Notes under the pieces: model-generated
The model's database searches: none
The model's input: the letters and a program-made list of their open reading frames with translations, nothing else
What the model was told of the DNA's origin: nothing
In this document: positions 1 to 11,321 of the stretch, one piece after another
Layout: the number at the start of each line of letters is the position of its first letter
Numbering within the stretch: the stretch's first letter is position 1
Made by a program: the position numbers and the translations under genes
Source of the DNA: Cryoendolithus antarcticus
Taxonomy: Eukaryota > Ascomycota > Dothideomycetes > Cladosporiales > Cladosporiaceae
NCBI GenBank assembly: GCA_002077065.1
Contig: NAJO01000034.1
Span: forward strand, 434,001 to 498,000
Direction of reading: 5' to 3'
DNA length: 64,000 nt

Positions 1-844
1 TTTGTGTCGTCCTTTGGCGTCCTTGGGGTGAAGCGCTAGAGGCCAAGCTGCAGCACGTATGCACAAGTGTATTGCTTCACTAGACCGGACCTGGTCGTCA
101 TAGCCTGCAGCTATGTTGATCGAAGGCGTGCTCTGGACTCCCGTGATTGCCTTAGACCAGGCAACGCGGCTCTCGGCCCCGATCGCAAACGGTTATGGAG
201 GGCTTTGAACGGAGATGTTGCTTCTCCGCATTTCCAACGACTTGGAATGACCGGTGTGCCTGCATGCTCGAATATTGTCATAAGACATACGGGAACTCAA
301 ATGGCGCAGCCAGACGTTAGACGTTCGCGGGAGCAGAAATTAATTGGTCTGGGGAAGTCACAGATGTGAGTGTTGAGGCCACTCCGATCGCTGCGTCGTT
401 AATGCGCACCGTAGCTAGCTGAGGCTTCACTGGTTATGCTGGCTGCAAGGAAGTCACGCAATGGTCGATCGAGCCTGGCTGTGAGTGCTTGTCCAGCAAA
501 AGGCTCGCGATCAGCCTGCGAGGCTTAGATGATCTGCCCGACTCTGAAGATACTAGCTTGTAAGTAGGTACGTTCTCAGCGATTACACTTTGAAGCTAGC
601 GTTGTAATATAGCGTAGAAACATGCGGCTACAAGGCTCACGAGGGGTTGCGAACGAATGAGACTGATCCTCACTTCTCCATTCCAAATGCGAGCGAGCGC
701 GTCATACACCATGCTGCTCATAAAAATAGTCACAGCATGAAGAGCTTTGATGGGCTCTCCCATAAGTACCTGCGTAAGTCGCCTTCGGTCTTCTCCTGCA
801 TACCCTCCCAAGAAAAGTCACTTACCTCAGCCTCAACCGACACC
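1..844. other. Intergenic region, window start to Rds1-like gene
   Basis: No supportable gene was found. The open frames here are short and have no recognisable protein composition. The last 100-150 bases before position 845 are pyrimidine-rich and probably hold the 5' leader and proximal promoter of the Rds1-like gene. Confidence 0.5.
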
Positions 845-2019
845 ATGAAGTCCACCTTCTTCTCCGCTGTGCCTCTGTTGGCCACCATCGCTAGCGCCGC
901 GCCGGTGGAAGTGCGCCAGGCCACCAACATTGACACGACAGTCCTCCAGTTCGCGCTCACCCTCGAGCACCTCGAGAACGTGTTCTACAAGAACGCGCTC
1001 ACAAACTTCACCCAGCGCGACTTTGAGAAAGCTGGTGCGTAGTCACCTTGTTTACTATTGATAATCAGTCCTGACTCTCTCCCAGGCTACAGCAAGGACT
1101 ACTACAACAACCTCAAGTACATCGCGCACGACGAGGAGCAGCATGTCCTCTTGCTGTCTGGCGCACTCCAGAATGCTGGTGTCACGCCCAACGCAGCCTG
1201 CGCGTACAGCTTCCCGTACACTGATGTCAAGAGCTTCATCACTCTGTCATCCGTTCTTGAGGGCGTCGGCACTTCCGCGTACCTCGGTGGCGCCCCCTTG
1301 ATCACCAGCAAGGCCTACCTCACTGTCGCTGGGTCCATCCTCGTGACTGAGGCTCTTCACACCTCGCTGCAGCGTCTTGCTGTTGGTGAGGTGCCAATGG
1401 CCAACCCATACGGCACAGTAAGTGAACATTCGTCCTGTCGCGATGATACATACTTACCTCGTCGCCAGCCTCTCGACCCCACCTCCGTCTACACCCTGGC
1501 AGCTTCCTTCATTCTGAACTGCCCGACAAGCAACACTGCCCTTCCTTTCACGCCCTACCCGGCGCTCACCTACACTGGCAATGCTTGCACACTTGAGGAG
1601 CCGTCCGGCAAGATCTCCGACTTGATCAAGCGCAACGGCTGGGGCAAGTGGGGCAACGGTCACCAGGGTCAGAACCAGTGCCGCGCGATCTCGGGTGGTT
1701 CCACTGCCTCGTTCACGGCTGCGTCGGCTGTTCCAGCTGGCTCGTACCTTACGTTCGTCAGCGGCTTGTCCGTCACCAGTGTAAAGGGAACCATCAACGG
1801 TAAGTCAGCCAGTGTGGAGGAACATCTCGACACCATGCTAACGACTGATCAGGCAACACCATCTCTGCCCCCATCCCGACCGTCGATGAGGGTCAGACTT
1901 ACCTCTTCGTCTCCAGCAAGGACGTTGAGGGTGCGCTTGACGGTACCTCGGTGCTCTTCGGGCCTTCCATCATTGAGGTTGCCCCTCAGCCACCGACCAT
2001 TAACTACAGCGTGCAGTAG
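845..2019 (+). CDS. Rds1-like secreted ferritin-fold protein
   Basis: Four exons: 845-1034, 1086-1417, 1469-1799 and 1853-2019. They join in phase to 339 residues. The start has an N-terminal secretion signal ([20 protein letters not shown]). The mature region opens with a helical ferritin-like domain: a [13 protein letters not shown] segment, then H-D-E-E-Q-H, the carboxylate/histidine pattern of the fungal ferritin_2/Rds1 family. The C-terminal third is beta-rich. S. pombe Rds1 is a stress- and nutrient-responsive protein, and related fungal proteins are secreted or wall-associated. Whether this copy binds metal is not known. All three introns are 51-53 nt with canonical ends. The frame is intact. 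Confidence 0.9.
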
Positions 2020-3304
2020 AAGCAAGTGGTATGGGTGGAGAAATCAGATCTCTCGTATTGTCGGGTTTAATCACAAGTAGCAAAGTAATATTGTATACCA
2101 ACACTTGTTAGTGCATACTTGTTGGCAAGTTTCAAGTCACGTCTCTCATAGCTACACCCTCTCGAGATACAGTCGAAGACTTCGTGACTATAAGTGCAAG
2201 AGTCACCAGAAAGCGCAGTCGTATTCAGCTGCAATCTTCTTGCACTCACATGTATAGCACCATCGCAATCATTCTACCCTCCACACGTACGACCGGGTCG
2301 CGATGGATTCTGCATACTCACAGAGTTCATCAGCTTCGCCACATGGCGGTACTCACATATAGCGTCACCCTGCCATCTGTTGTGCTCCAGGCGGTGTATC
2401 GAGAAGCACGAGACAGCGAGATGGATCCCGGGGGGTGATCATACGCGAAGTCATCCTGGTGTCCTGCCTGAGGCAGCAAGGCGCCCGATCTTACCGAGAC
2501 GACCTCCAGTTTGACACTGCTCGCGACAGCCAACCACAGACGTGTTTACTTTACACTCTAACGAGCTGCTTGTGAGCACTCTACACTCTGTCTCGCCTGC
2601 TCAGACACTCCGTTGATGAGGACCTACACACGACCGTCCTGGCCTAGAGAAGCGCGCCTCTTGAACGTAGCAAGTAAGGTCCTCGACGCGGGCATACAGC
2701 GGGCTCCCACACACACCCGACCGTCACATACGCCATGGCCTCTGAACTGATACATCGCACATCCACTACACTTGAGCCGCCGTAAAGGTTGGCACCGCCG
2801 TGATGCTCTGCAGCGAGACTTCGAGGAATAGCAGACCTCATAGCGGCACGGATGGGTGATGTTCTCTCGGACGTCTTATTTTCGATTGAGATGGCACTGT
2901 CCTCCAGAGCTTCGCCATCACAGGTTGTCGAGGGACTGTCCTCCGACTGGGCTCTTTCGAGGGCTCGGACTCGTTGGTCTCCAGCCCACAGGACGGTTCT
3001 TTGATGATCCAGCACATGCGTGCCAAACAAGCGTGTCTTTGCAGACTTCTTTCTGAAATGACACCTGCTGCTTTGTCGCTACCTTCACCTTTGACTAGGC
3101 TTGGCTAGCTGCCTGGAGGAGCCATTGAGTGAGTTGCTTGCTGACACTAGACAAGTAGTATCTCCTTGTCCAGATGATTGCGCGTCTCTTCCTCCGGGCA
3201 ATCAGGTCTGCAGTCATGGTGAACAGGGCTGAGAGATATATGCTGCTTGCAGTATGCGCGGTGAACAGCCTTTCTGTTGTCCACCTCGTTCATCAAGACC
3301 TATC
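2020..3304. other. Intergenic region upstream of the Argonaute gene
   Basis: About 1.3 kb between the Rds1-like stop and the proposed Argonaute start. Open frames on both strands are short and overlap one another, with no conserved-looking protein. It probably holds the 3' end of the first gene and the promoter of the second. An upstream Argonaute exon cannot be excluded. Confidence 0.45.
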
Positions 3305-6300
3305 ATGTCTTCTGGTCGGTCAGGCGACGGCAAAAGGCCCTTGGGTAATCAACCTAAGGGGGTTCCCAACAATCCCAACAAGTACAACAAGCCCACATAT
3401 ACTCCAGTACAGTCGGCAAAGCCAGCGTTGCGTCAGGCTCAGGCTCAGTACGCGGCCCTTCCAGTACACCTGCTGCCACTGCGGCACGTGGTCCAGCTCC
3501 GACATGGGGCAGCAGTCCTCCACAGGGCGCGCTCGCAGCTCTCACCCTGAATTCCAAAATCACCACGCGTGCTGACTCGTCTGCTCCGACACCGCAATCT
3601 GCCCCATCGATTGCATCTTCTGCATTGCCGGTTACTGCAGCAGGTGGCCCTGGAGATTCAGGCTCTACATCTCGTTCCACTCCAACGAACGTCCTCAGCG
3701 CCGCCGGTGTTGCTGTTCAAGATGTGTCCACCTCTGGGCCGCTCGAGACGAGGGCAGTAGCCACCAGCAATGCCAGTCACAATCCCGAAACCAATCCAGA
3801 TGCCGCTGCTAAGCATCAGAATCCTGTCAAGTTTGTGGAAGCCAGTATGTCTCTGCTCAAGGACGAAGCGCCGACTTATGCAGCACTGCCCAAGCAGAGT
3901 CAGCCAATCCGCCACGCCATTCCTCTGAAAGTCCGCGCCAACATGTTCGGGATTTCAACACCCAAGACCGACATGTATGTGTATGCCTTCGGCTTCGCTT
4001 CTATGCACTCCCGCGAGCTCAGGAACCGGAAAATCAAGAAAGAACTCATCGTGGAGGTTCTCAGGCAACCGCCGTTCACCACCGCTATGCTTCAACACGT
4101 GGCAACAGACTACACCACCATGCTGGTGTCTTTGGTCGATCTCAGCCAGCATGACAACCTCCTCGCCGCCAACAGCGCACGGGTCTTCACCGTACCATGG
4201 ACGCCACAAGGTTCCACAACTGCGCAAAGCGTTGATGTGCAGGTCCGGCACAAGCATACCATCTCGCACACGGCAATCGTACGTTACCTGGAGGGTACAT
4301 CTGGTGGCAACATCAACATCGCACCTCACCTGGCAGCCTTGAACATTCTGCTCCGCAAGGTTGCGAACGAGTCATGAAATCCTGCTCGCGCCGACGTTGT
4401 GAAGACCAGCAGTGACAAGCATTTCTGGAAGCAGATCGTCACTGGGCCTGATGCATGGACCGTGCTAGGCCTCGAGTCTCGTCACGGTTTCCTGATTTCT
4501 TCGCAAGCTTTCCACAACAATCTGGCAGTCAATACTCTGAAGGTGGCTACAGCCTTCATCACAGCTCAGCCACTCGTCGACTATGTTGGTAAGCGCGTTG
4601 GAATTCAGCGCCTTGTGGCCAATGCCACCACCCAAACCCTGCGCGCCATTCGGCAGGCCACTCATGGGCTTCAAGTGCGATACGTCTATACGCCGCCTGC
4701 TCGCGACGTTCGCCCGATCGTGAAGTCCTCGCGGCTCACAAACCCTGCTGTGCATGGCCGGCTGAAGCGCATCAACGGTATGGGGACAAGCGCTCACACT
4801 CAGTTTTCCTGGCATGACGACTCGAATGCCGAAATCACTGTTCAACACTTCTTCGAGCATTACGTTATCAACTTCACCTTGACGCGGCCCGAGCTTCCTG
4901 TCATGAATCTCGGATCCTTAGATCGCCCTGTCTATGTTCCGATGGAGCTGCTGTATGTCGAGCCTCATCAGCCTTTGCGCGGCATGCTTGACAGAGATGC
5001 CATGACAGAGATGACAAAAGTCGCCCAGCACACACCCATGGAGCTCTTGACGCGCACCGAGGCTGCGTTCGCCCCTGGCGGCATGTTCGACCTGTCCTAC
5101 ACCATGCGCACACTCGGTATCGCTGTACAGCCGCACATGACGGTCTGCTCGGCACTCATGCTACCTTTACCAAATCTCTTGTACGGAGGCGGTCGGCCTG
5201 AGACAAGCCATGCGTTCAAATCTCGCCAGGGCGACGGCCGATGGGACATTCAGAAGCGCGTCATGCACAAGGCTGTTCACATTCCATGGCTCGGTATTAT
5301 CGAGATCGGGCAGAAGTCTACTGATCCACAGCAGGAGAACTACGCAGCTCTCGTCGTAGACATGCAGAAATACGGCATCCACATGGATGTTGTCCCGAAC
5401 GAACTGGGCTTCGATGGCTTCGAAATACGCAACGCCGCTAACAGCAGTAAAGCTGCCCTGAAGGTTGCTTGGAATGGCTTCTCTGAGACTGTCCAAGACA
5501 CTCGCTTCGCCATTGTCTTGATGCGGAGTCGCGACAAGGATGTCGATGAGCACGCAGCAATCAAGCGCTGGGGCGAGCTCGATGAAGGCGTCAGCACGAT
5601 GTGTCTGACACGGAACAAGTTTCAACGCAATCTTGGCCAACCCGCCTTCCGGTGTAACCTCGTGATCAAGATCAACGCGAAGCTCAACGGGCAAAATCAC
5701 GTCCTCGACGATATCAGCACGAATGCATTGCACGCCCTTTCCACTGGCAATGCCGGTGGTGCCACTAATACGATGATCGTTGGTGCAGACGTCACTCATC
5801 CCGGTTCTGGCGCAATTGCGCACTGCCCGTCAATCGCTGCCGTAGTTGCGAGTGTTGATCGCGAGTTGGTGAACTTCCCTGGCTCGATGCGAGTGCAGAA
5901 GAGCAAGCAAGAGGTATCTCAACTGCACTCCCTAGCTACCCTGCGCCATATCATGACTGACCCCTCCCAGATGATCCAGGACCTTGAAGTCATGATGCTT
6001 CAACGACTCCAAGCCTTCTACTTTACCAACAAGCGTCTGCCCGCAAACATCTTGTTCTACCGCGATGGCGTCAGCGATAGTCAATTCAGGATGGTCAAGC
6101 TCCAAGAACTTCCTCAGATCGAGCGCGCCTGCGTCACTGCCGGCGTAAGAGCGAACATCCCTAACTACACGCCAAAGATCACACTTGTGACCTGCAACAA
6201 ACGCCACCACACTCGCTTCTTTCCGGCCGCTTCATCCAGTCGCTCTAAGGCAGAAGCCGACAAGATCGATGGCAATTCGAACTTCAAGCCCGGTCTTTTG

Positions 6301-6742
6301 GTCGATGACTCGCGCATTCGCAACCCATACACTTTCGACTTCTACCTTCAGTCTCACGCTGCACTCAAAGGTACTGCGAGAACCCTCCCACTACTTCGTC
6401 ATCCACAACGGCATGGACCTCTCCGCCGCTCAGCTGCAGCAGCACACCTTCGCGCTGTGCTGGATCTACGCCTCCTCCCTCACACCTATCTCTTACGTGG
6501 CGCCCGCCTACTATGCCGACAGGATGTGCGAGCGCGGCAGGAAGTATCTGCACGAGCTGCTCAAGCCAGGGCAAAACAGCGGATACGATGATCGCTCGCT
6601 GGTGCAGGGCTGGAACGGAGGTCTCTTCCAGCCGCCTAATCAAGCTCAGGGCTGGGAGTATCAGCTTGATCAGATGAAGGACAAGGACGCATACGCTGTT
6701 CGGCAGATCATGGCCAACCGAGTTCTGCCTAGGCTTGAGTAG
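3305..6742 (+). CDS. Argonaute (QDE-2/AGO family), interrupted reading frame
   Basis: Core RNA-interference nuclease that binds small RNAs. A Ser/Gly/Pro-rich N-terminus (likely exon 3305-3344, intron 3345-3412) is followed by the N, linker, PAZ, MID and PIWI regions. PIWI landmarks are V-G-A-D-V-T-H-P-G near 5776, Y-R-D-G-V-S-D-S near 6060, L-Q-S-H-A-A-L-K-G-T-A-R near 6345 and A-P-A-Y-Y-A-D near 6500; these give an Asp-Glu-Asp-Asp type tetrad. Two problems occur. (1) A TGA at 4375-4377 lies between the N and PAZ regions. A 45-nt (4360-4404) or 39-nt (4371-4409) intron would remove it in phase, but both have weak splice sites. (2) One extra base at about 6381, inside G-T-A-R/P-S-H-Y-F, shifts the frame. 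As written, the product loses the last catalytic Asp. Either a recent pseudogene or a consensus error; family assignment is secure. Confidence 0.85.
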
Positions 6743-7559
6743 CCACAGATGAAGCCGACGGGGGTGCCGAAAGCTAACCCAGTGCACGACGAGTTGCAGG
6801 AGAGGATGTACTACATCTAGACGGCAGTGGAGGTAGTGTATTGGCGAAGAGGCGATGTGGCGTGCCACTGGTTAGGAGGGTGAAGAGTGGAGAACGGTTG
6901 TTGGCGTACCAGATCCGGCTGGTCGCCATGGTGAGGTATTTTGATGGCGTACCAGGTGACGCTGGCTGCCAAATTTTGCGACTTTGGCGACCATGGTCAT
7001 TAACATTGATGAGTGGGTAGGGTTTTGGCTTTGCGCGAGTTGGGCGACTGCCTGGTTTGGCACATGGCGTACCAGTCTGGCTGGCTGCCAGGAGTTTGGG
7101 AGGCATCTTCGTACAGGTAGTCTTGTCTGCACTTACACTTTTGTCAGTGCATTGCGCTCTTGATCATCATGCCACCTTCCGTATGACTTCTCCTTCCAGC
7201 TCCGCGTGTTTGGCCGTCACCCCAGCTTCTTTCCTGCAGTACTCTAGTGAAAGAAAGGGACCTGAGTGAGCATGTCAGCTGACACTGATGAGCAAGGAGC
7301 TGGAAACGATGCCATGGAGTGAAGAGACAGGCGGAAATCAGCTGGCTCCCTGCTGTCACATGTAACAGCACCTTCCTCGCGAATTCACTCTCGATTTGAA
7401 TCGAAAGAGTGAAGGTATCAAATGAGTCCAGTCACATGCCAAATGGACTGCATGGTACGTCGTGTCTCGGAACCTCAACACAACTAGTCGATACAGACAC
7501 TCACCACAACATCTCCTCACATCGACACTATCTCCTTGTCCACAGCATAGCCCGACAAC
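6743..7559. other. Intergenic region holding hairpin repeats
   Basis: Lies between the Argonaute and BTB genes. The first 350 bases contain three copies of a short imperfect inverted repeat (separate entry). The rest up to 7559 shows no gene and presumably includes the promoter of the BTB gene. Confidence 0.5.
6902..7090. repeat. Three copies of a 26-27 bp imperfect inverted repeat
   Basis: Copies lie at 6902-6928, 6945-6971 and 7065-7090. Each starts with TGGCGTACCAG, has a 5-nt or so spacer, then CTGG followed by two variable bases and GCCA. The arms TGGC..ACCAG and CTGG..GCCA can pair, so each copy could form a small stem-loop in DNA or RNA. A degenerate relative (TGGCGTGCCACTGG) lies near 6858. 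The block begins about 160 bp after the Argonaute stop and may be in its 3' UTR. Function unknown. Confidence 0.7.
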
Positions 7560-8280
7560 ATGGCGGCGCCTCTTACACCACCATCGGCAAGTGACGAAGG
7601 GTCGAGAGCGCCGAAGCGCAAGTGCACAGAGTAAGTTCGGCTCCCAAAATGCTCGTAGCTCCAATACTGATACTTTGGGTAGGCCGGACTACGGCGAAGC
7701 GATTACTGTGCTCGTTGGTGACCCAGCCCGCCCATTCATGATCCACAGAGATTACGTCTGTGCCAAGTCGAAGTTCTTCGAGGCAGCTTGTTCCACACGT
7801 TGGCTAGAAGGGCAGGAGAAGACGGTCAAGTTGGACGATGTAGATCCGGCGCTGTTTGCGCGTTATGTTCACTGGGCGTACTACGATAGCTTTGAGGCAA
7901 AGACATCTGTCAACGACCGCCAAGACGACCACAAGAAGGAGCTGCTCGATGCATACCTACTCGGCGATCGACTCGATGATCAGGCGCTACGTGATCACGC
8001 CATGGGCCTCTTACACCATCATCTCCGGGATACAAGCACAGTGTATCCTCTCCGATCGTGGATTCAACGGCTGTATAGAGAGACTGCTGCCGGTTCGCTG
8101 TTACGCAAATTGATGGTCAAGTACACCATTGCGCGTCGGTCGAGGGGAGAGTTTGTTCTTTCGCGATATCCCAGGGAGTTCGTCGACGAGTTGGCGAGCA
8201 TGGCTCTGGCAAAGATACCGATTCGCAGGGCAGATTGTGGGACGATTGACGAATATCTCGAGGGTAGCGCTGAAATCTGA
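7560..8280 (+). CDS. BTB/POZ domain protein
   Basis: Two exons, 7560-7630 and 7683-8280, give 222 residues. The 52-nt intron starts GTAAGT and ends TAG. After a short basic N-terminus (S-R-A-P-K-R-K), the protein has a fungal BTB fold: I-T-V-L-V-G, F-M-I-H-R-D-Y-V-C-A-K-S-K-F-F (the classic 'H..lL...S.fF' core), then W-L-E-G-Q, V-K-L-D-D-V-D-P and Y-V-H-W-A-Y. A helical region follows (L-L-D-A-Y-L-L-G-D-R-L-D-D). BTB domains mediate dimerisation and can serve as CUL3 adaptors. Stand-alone fungal members of this type are numerous and mostly uncharacterised. Confidence 0.88.
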
Positions 8281-8622
8281 GAGCCATCTTTGACTCAATG
8301 GGCTCCGTGCTTGAAGCTCGTCACTACGTACGCAGTAAGGAGGGTGCATATTGCAGCATCAGCCCGAGGCGGGCTTTTCCAACGAATTGGCCCGAGCACC
8401 GGGATCTGATACGCTGGTCTGGGGGTCTTTGGACCCAAGATTGACAGCGCCAAGACACTTTCGCTGCTGCGACAACGCCGACGAGAGGAAGCATCGATGG
8501 GTGGATGGAAGACTCCTCCTGGGTGAACCTCCCATAGAGACACGTCGATAGACTTTGACTATCGCAGTGCAATCTGTATCTGCATAAGTTGTACAAGTAC
8601 TTCAAGGAGCGAAGATGATAGC
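8281..8622. other. Intergenic region between convergent genes
   Basis: Separates the convergent BTB and racemase genes. No coding or repeat signal was seen; presumed 3' UTRs and terminators. Confidence 0.5.
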
Positions 8623-9387
8623 TCACACATACCCCTGCCCCCTCGCTTCCCGCCCAGCCCGACTGCTCTTCCACAACCCCCTCTTCGCCGTCCTCCCACC
8701 CATCCTGACAACCCCAATCAAATGCTGCACCCCCGCCACAACCCCATCCACAACCTGTACCTCCCCGCCCACAGCCTCCTGCACCGCAGTCTGCATATCA
8801 GTCATTCCCGCACACCCCAGCGTAAGCACGTCAGCACCATCGAGCTCCACGAGCTCCTTCGCCACGGTCTTCATGCGATCTAAGACTTGTTGTCGGGGCA
8901 GGCGCTCGAGATCTAGCACGCCGAGATCGCAGGACCGGAGGCCGGCGAGGGAGGAGCTGAAGCCGTAGGCTGCGAAGCTGTCGCGGTGGGCTATGGCGGA
9001 GCGGGAGCTGGTGGATACTACGCCGATGCGGGCGCCGAGCGTTCGGGCGTAGAAGAGACTTGCTTCCATAATTCCGATGACGGGTACATCGACTTCTTCT
9101 CGCAGCATTGGGATCAGAGCATGGCTGCTGTAGCACGCTACTAAGATTGCGTCGAAGTGCTCATTTTCTTGTAAGGGCAATAAGGCGCGGAAGGCTGCGG
9201 CGGAGGAGAGCACGTTGTCGACCGCGCCTTCTATGGCTGTTGGACCGGGGTGGGGGGATGTGAAGCCGTGGACTGAGACGTCTGGGGGAAGGGTCGGGGT
9301 GACGAGTTTGAGGCAGCTGCCTGTCATTGAGGAGGTGGCGTTGGGGTTTGCGATGAGTATGCGGATCTTGGGCTTTGAGTCGGCCAT
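8623..9387 (-). CDS. Asp/Glu/hydantoin racemase family protein (Dcg1-like)
   Basis: Single-exon gene of 254 residues. N-terminal I-R-I-L-I-A-N-P-N-A-T-S-S-M-T is the typical start of hydantoin/allantoin racemases. Both catalytic cysteine sites are present: I-L-V-A-C-Y-S-S-H-A-L and L-T-L-G-C-A-G-M-T-D. G-I-M-E-A-S and G-V-V-S-T also match the family. These cofactor-independent enzymes interconvert enantiomers of hydantoins or related ureides; yeast Dcg1 is linked to allantoin/nitrogen catabolism. The C-terminal tail (after about residue 235) is basic and probably disordered. No purine-catabolism genes flank it, so the substrate is uncertain. Confidence 0.88.
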   Translation of the reverse strand: MADSKPKIRILIANPNATSSMTGSCLKLVTPTLPPDVSVHGFTSPHPGPTAIEGAVDNVLSSAAAFRALLPLQENEHFDAILVACYSSHALIPMLREEVDVPVIGIMEASLFYARTLGARIGVVSTSSRSAIAHRDSFAAYGFSSSLAGLRSCDLGVLDLERLPRQQVLDRMKTVAKELVELDGADVLTLGCAGMTDMQTAVQEAVGGEVQVVDGVVAGVQHLIGVVRMGGRTAKRGLWKSSRAGREARGQGYV

Positions 9388-10121
9388 GGTGATGTGGGAT
9401 GCGGTGGTGCCAGTGTGCCAATATTTGAGGTCCGGCCGTCTTGATCACTGAGTGTTGCTTTCCAAGACCCGGATGCAATACCCTATCGTCACTGTGGCTG
9501 GGTATACGAGAGTCTGTCAGCTTTCCTACCAAGTAAGTCATATGGTGTCTGCCGGCAACAATATGGAAACACAAAAATCTATCTGCGAGGCAGGCTATAA
9601 GAGATGATGCTCCAAGACCTTATCTGGTACCTGCCTATACCTTATCCTACCGGCCGCAGCTAACGCACAGTGGCTGCTGCAAGTCATAATGACTTGCTGA
9701 TGTGCCGATCTTCGAGCTTCTGCAAGCTTGGCGATGGCTAGTCTATAAGGTACATAGATCTAGTGATGTATTTCAGGTATTGAAAGGTATCAGGACGTAT
9801 CTCAAGATTCTCCGGCAAGGACCTCCACATCATCCGATCGGGTCCTGTACCGTACAATGTTCTTGTGCTGAGCTGAACGCATATTTATTGGGCACATACC
9901 GCTTTGCAACGATCTTCTGATATATGACAGTCATTTACAAACGTAACGCGTAGTCTACATCTCCTGCATTCTAGAGTACCGGGGATCCCGGCTAGAAGCC
10001 CACCAACATCGCCTGCAGTCGGTGTTTCCGAGGGTCTTCTGCGGCGTTGACCAACTTATCTCTGGATGCTCACAAATCAGTCATCGAACGTAGGAGCTGC
10101 ACAGGATCCATCGTGATAGCT
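9388..10121. other. Intergenic region, no gene seen
   Basis: About 730 bases, locally more AT-rich than the surrounding genes. It contains only short frames. It would hold the promoter of the racemase gene and the 3' flank of the lactonase-like gene. Confidence 0.5.
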
Positions 10122-11321
10122 CTACCCGCTGAGCTGCCCTTCCTGATCCCACACGACACAGGTCACATTGCCCGCAATCGGCACTCTCGCGATTGGCTCT
10201 CCAATCAACCCTGAAGCCACATCGCGCTCCAAGATCGCCACATTCCCACTCAGCTGGTTGCCCACAGCTACGAAACCACCCGACGGGCTCAAGCTGAACT
10301 GCCGAGGATACAAGCCGCCACTCGGCCAGATCTGCGTGAACACCAATCCGCCGGTAGCCAGAAGCTCGAAGGTCGTGATCGAGTCTGATGGTATGGGCGA
10401 GCCACCTGTCGCGTTCGGTAGAGAGAACAGTGTGCTGTTCCTGTTGCTGACGATCAGGAAACGATTGTCGGGTGAGACTACGACGCCTGCCGGAGCATTG
10501 ATGCGTTCATGGTTCAGCAGACCGAGTGTGGGTGTCTGCGAGAGGAGTGTGAAGTTCAGACCGCCTGATGATGGCTGGTAGGTTACGCTGTAGCTAAGGA
10601 TGGCGCTGGTGAGTTCTGTTGCGAGGTGGAAGTACGTTGTCCCGCCTGGAATTCCGGAGGGATTGTAGAAGACTCCATGGCGGGGTCCTGAGCCAGCGGG
10701 AGCTTTGAGAGAGGTCTTCTCGGTGAGAATGAGGGTCGTCGGGTTGATTGAGAAGATACGGACGAGATCTGCGCCAAGATCTGGGACGACGATGTACTGG
10801 CCTGTTGGGTCAAGGATCGTCTCGTGCTCGTGCGGGGAGTCCTGGCGATCGGGCACTGTGCCTGGCGCGGAGAGGGTGAAGGGGAAGGACTGCGAGGCTG
10901 AGAACTGCCCACCGCCGTTCAGATACCATGTCGTGAGTGCGGAGCCTGTGTAGTGCGCAAGTGCAATTGCTCGGCGGCCTGCAGGGTTTCCGTAGATGGT
11001 GCCGTGCACGGGACCGGAGATCACTGTCTGGTTCTTGATGGCATTGAGGCTGCCATCACGAGTGATGGTGAAGGAGCTCAGAGAGCCATTCAATGAAGTC
11101 AATCCTTCGTTCTGGCAGAACAAGAGACCTCTGTTGGCGTCGATGGTGAGCCATGATGGATTGGGTCCGCAAGCGGCGTTGTAGAAAGTGGGCGCGAGGC
11201 TGTAATTGCCAGCAGTTTCTGTTAGGCTCAGTGACGTGACATTGCCGGCATACGAGCTGACGAAGAGGTTGACCGCTGATGCTGCTCCGCTAAGCGCGAG
11301 CAGAACTGAGAGGTACTTCAT
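10122..11321 (-). CDS. Secreted lactonase-family seven-bladed beta-propeller
   Basis: Single exon, 399 residues. The start was set at 11321 because it begins directly with a signal peptide (MKYLSVLLALSGAASA); the frame is open 15 codons further upstream without adding a plausible leader. Propeller features include P-S-W-L-T-I-D near the N-terminus, H-E-H-E-T-I-L-D-P-T-G-Q-Y, G-P-R-H-G-V-F and S-P-D-N-R-F-L-I-V-S-N-R-N in the middle, and Y-P-R-Q-F-S-L-S-P-S-G near the C-terminus. These are hallmarks of the 6-phosphogluconolactonase/carboxy-cis,cis-muconate cyclase family (lactonase, PF10282). Multiple N-x-S/T sites fit secretion. Substrate not predictable. Confidence 0.88.
   Translation of the reverse strand: MKYLSVLLALSGAASAVNLFVSSYAGNVTSLSLTETAGNYSLAPTFYNAACGPNPSWLTIDANRGLLFCQNEGLTSLNGSLSSFTITRDGSLNAIKNQTVISGPVHGTIYGNPAGRRAIALAHYTGSALTTWYLNGGGQFSASQSFPFTLSAPGTVPDRQDSPHEHETILDPTGQYIVVPDLGADLVRIFSINPTTLILTEKTSLKAPAGSGPRHGVFYNPSGIPGGTTYFHLATELTSAILSYSVTYQPSSGGLNFTLLSQTPTLGLLNHERINAPAGVVVSPDNRFLIVSNRNSTLFSLPNATGGSPIPSDSITTFELLATGGLVFTQIWPSGGLYPRQFSLSPSGGFVAVGNQLSGNVAILERDVASGLIGEPIARVPIAGNVTCVVWDQEGQLSG

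Noticed and set aside
67..369. 100-codon open frame near the window start
   Set aside because: No protein-like features, and no support from context.
5167..5823. 218-codon open frame antisense to Argonaute
   Set aside because: Shadow of the conserved PIWI/MID coding frame; no own motifs.
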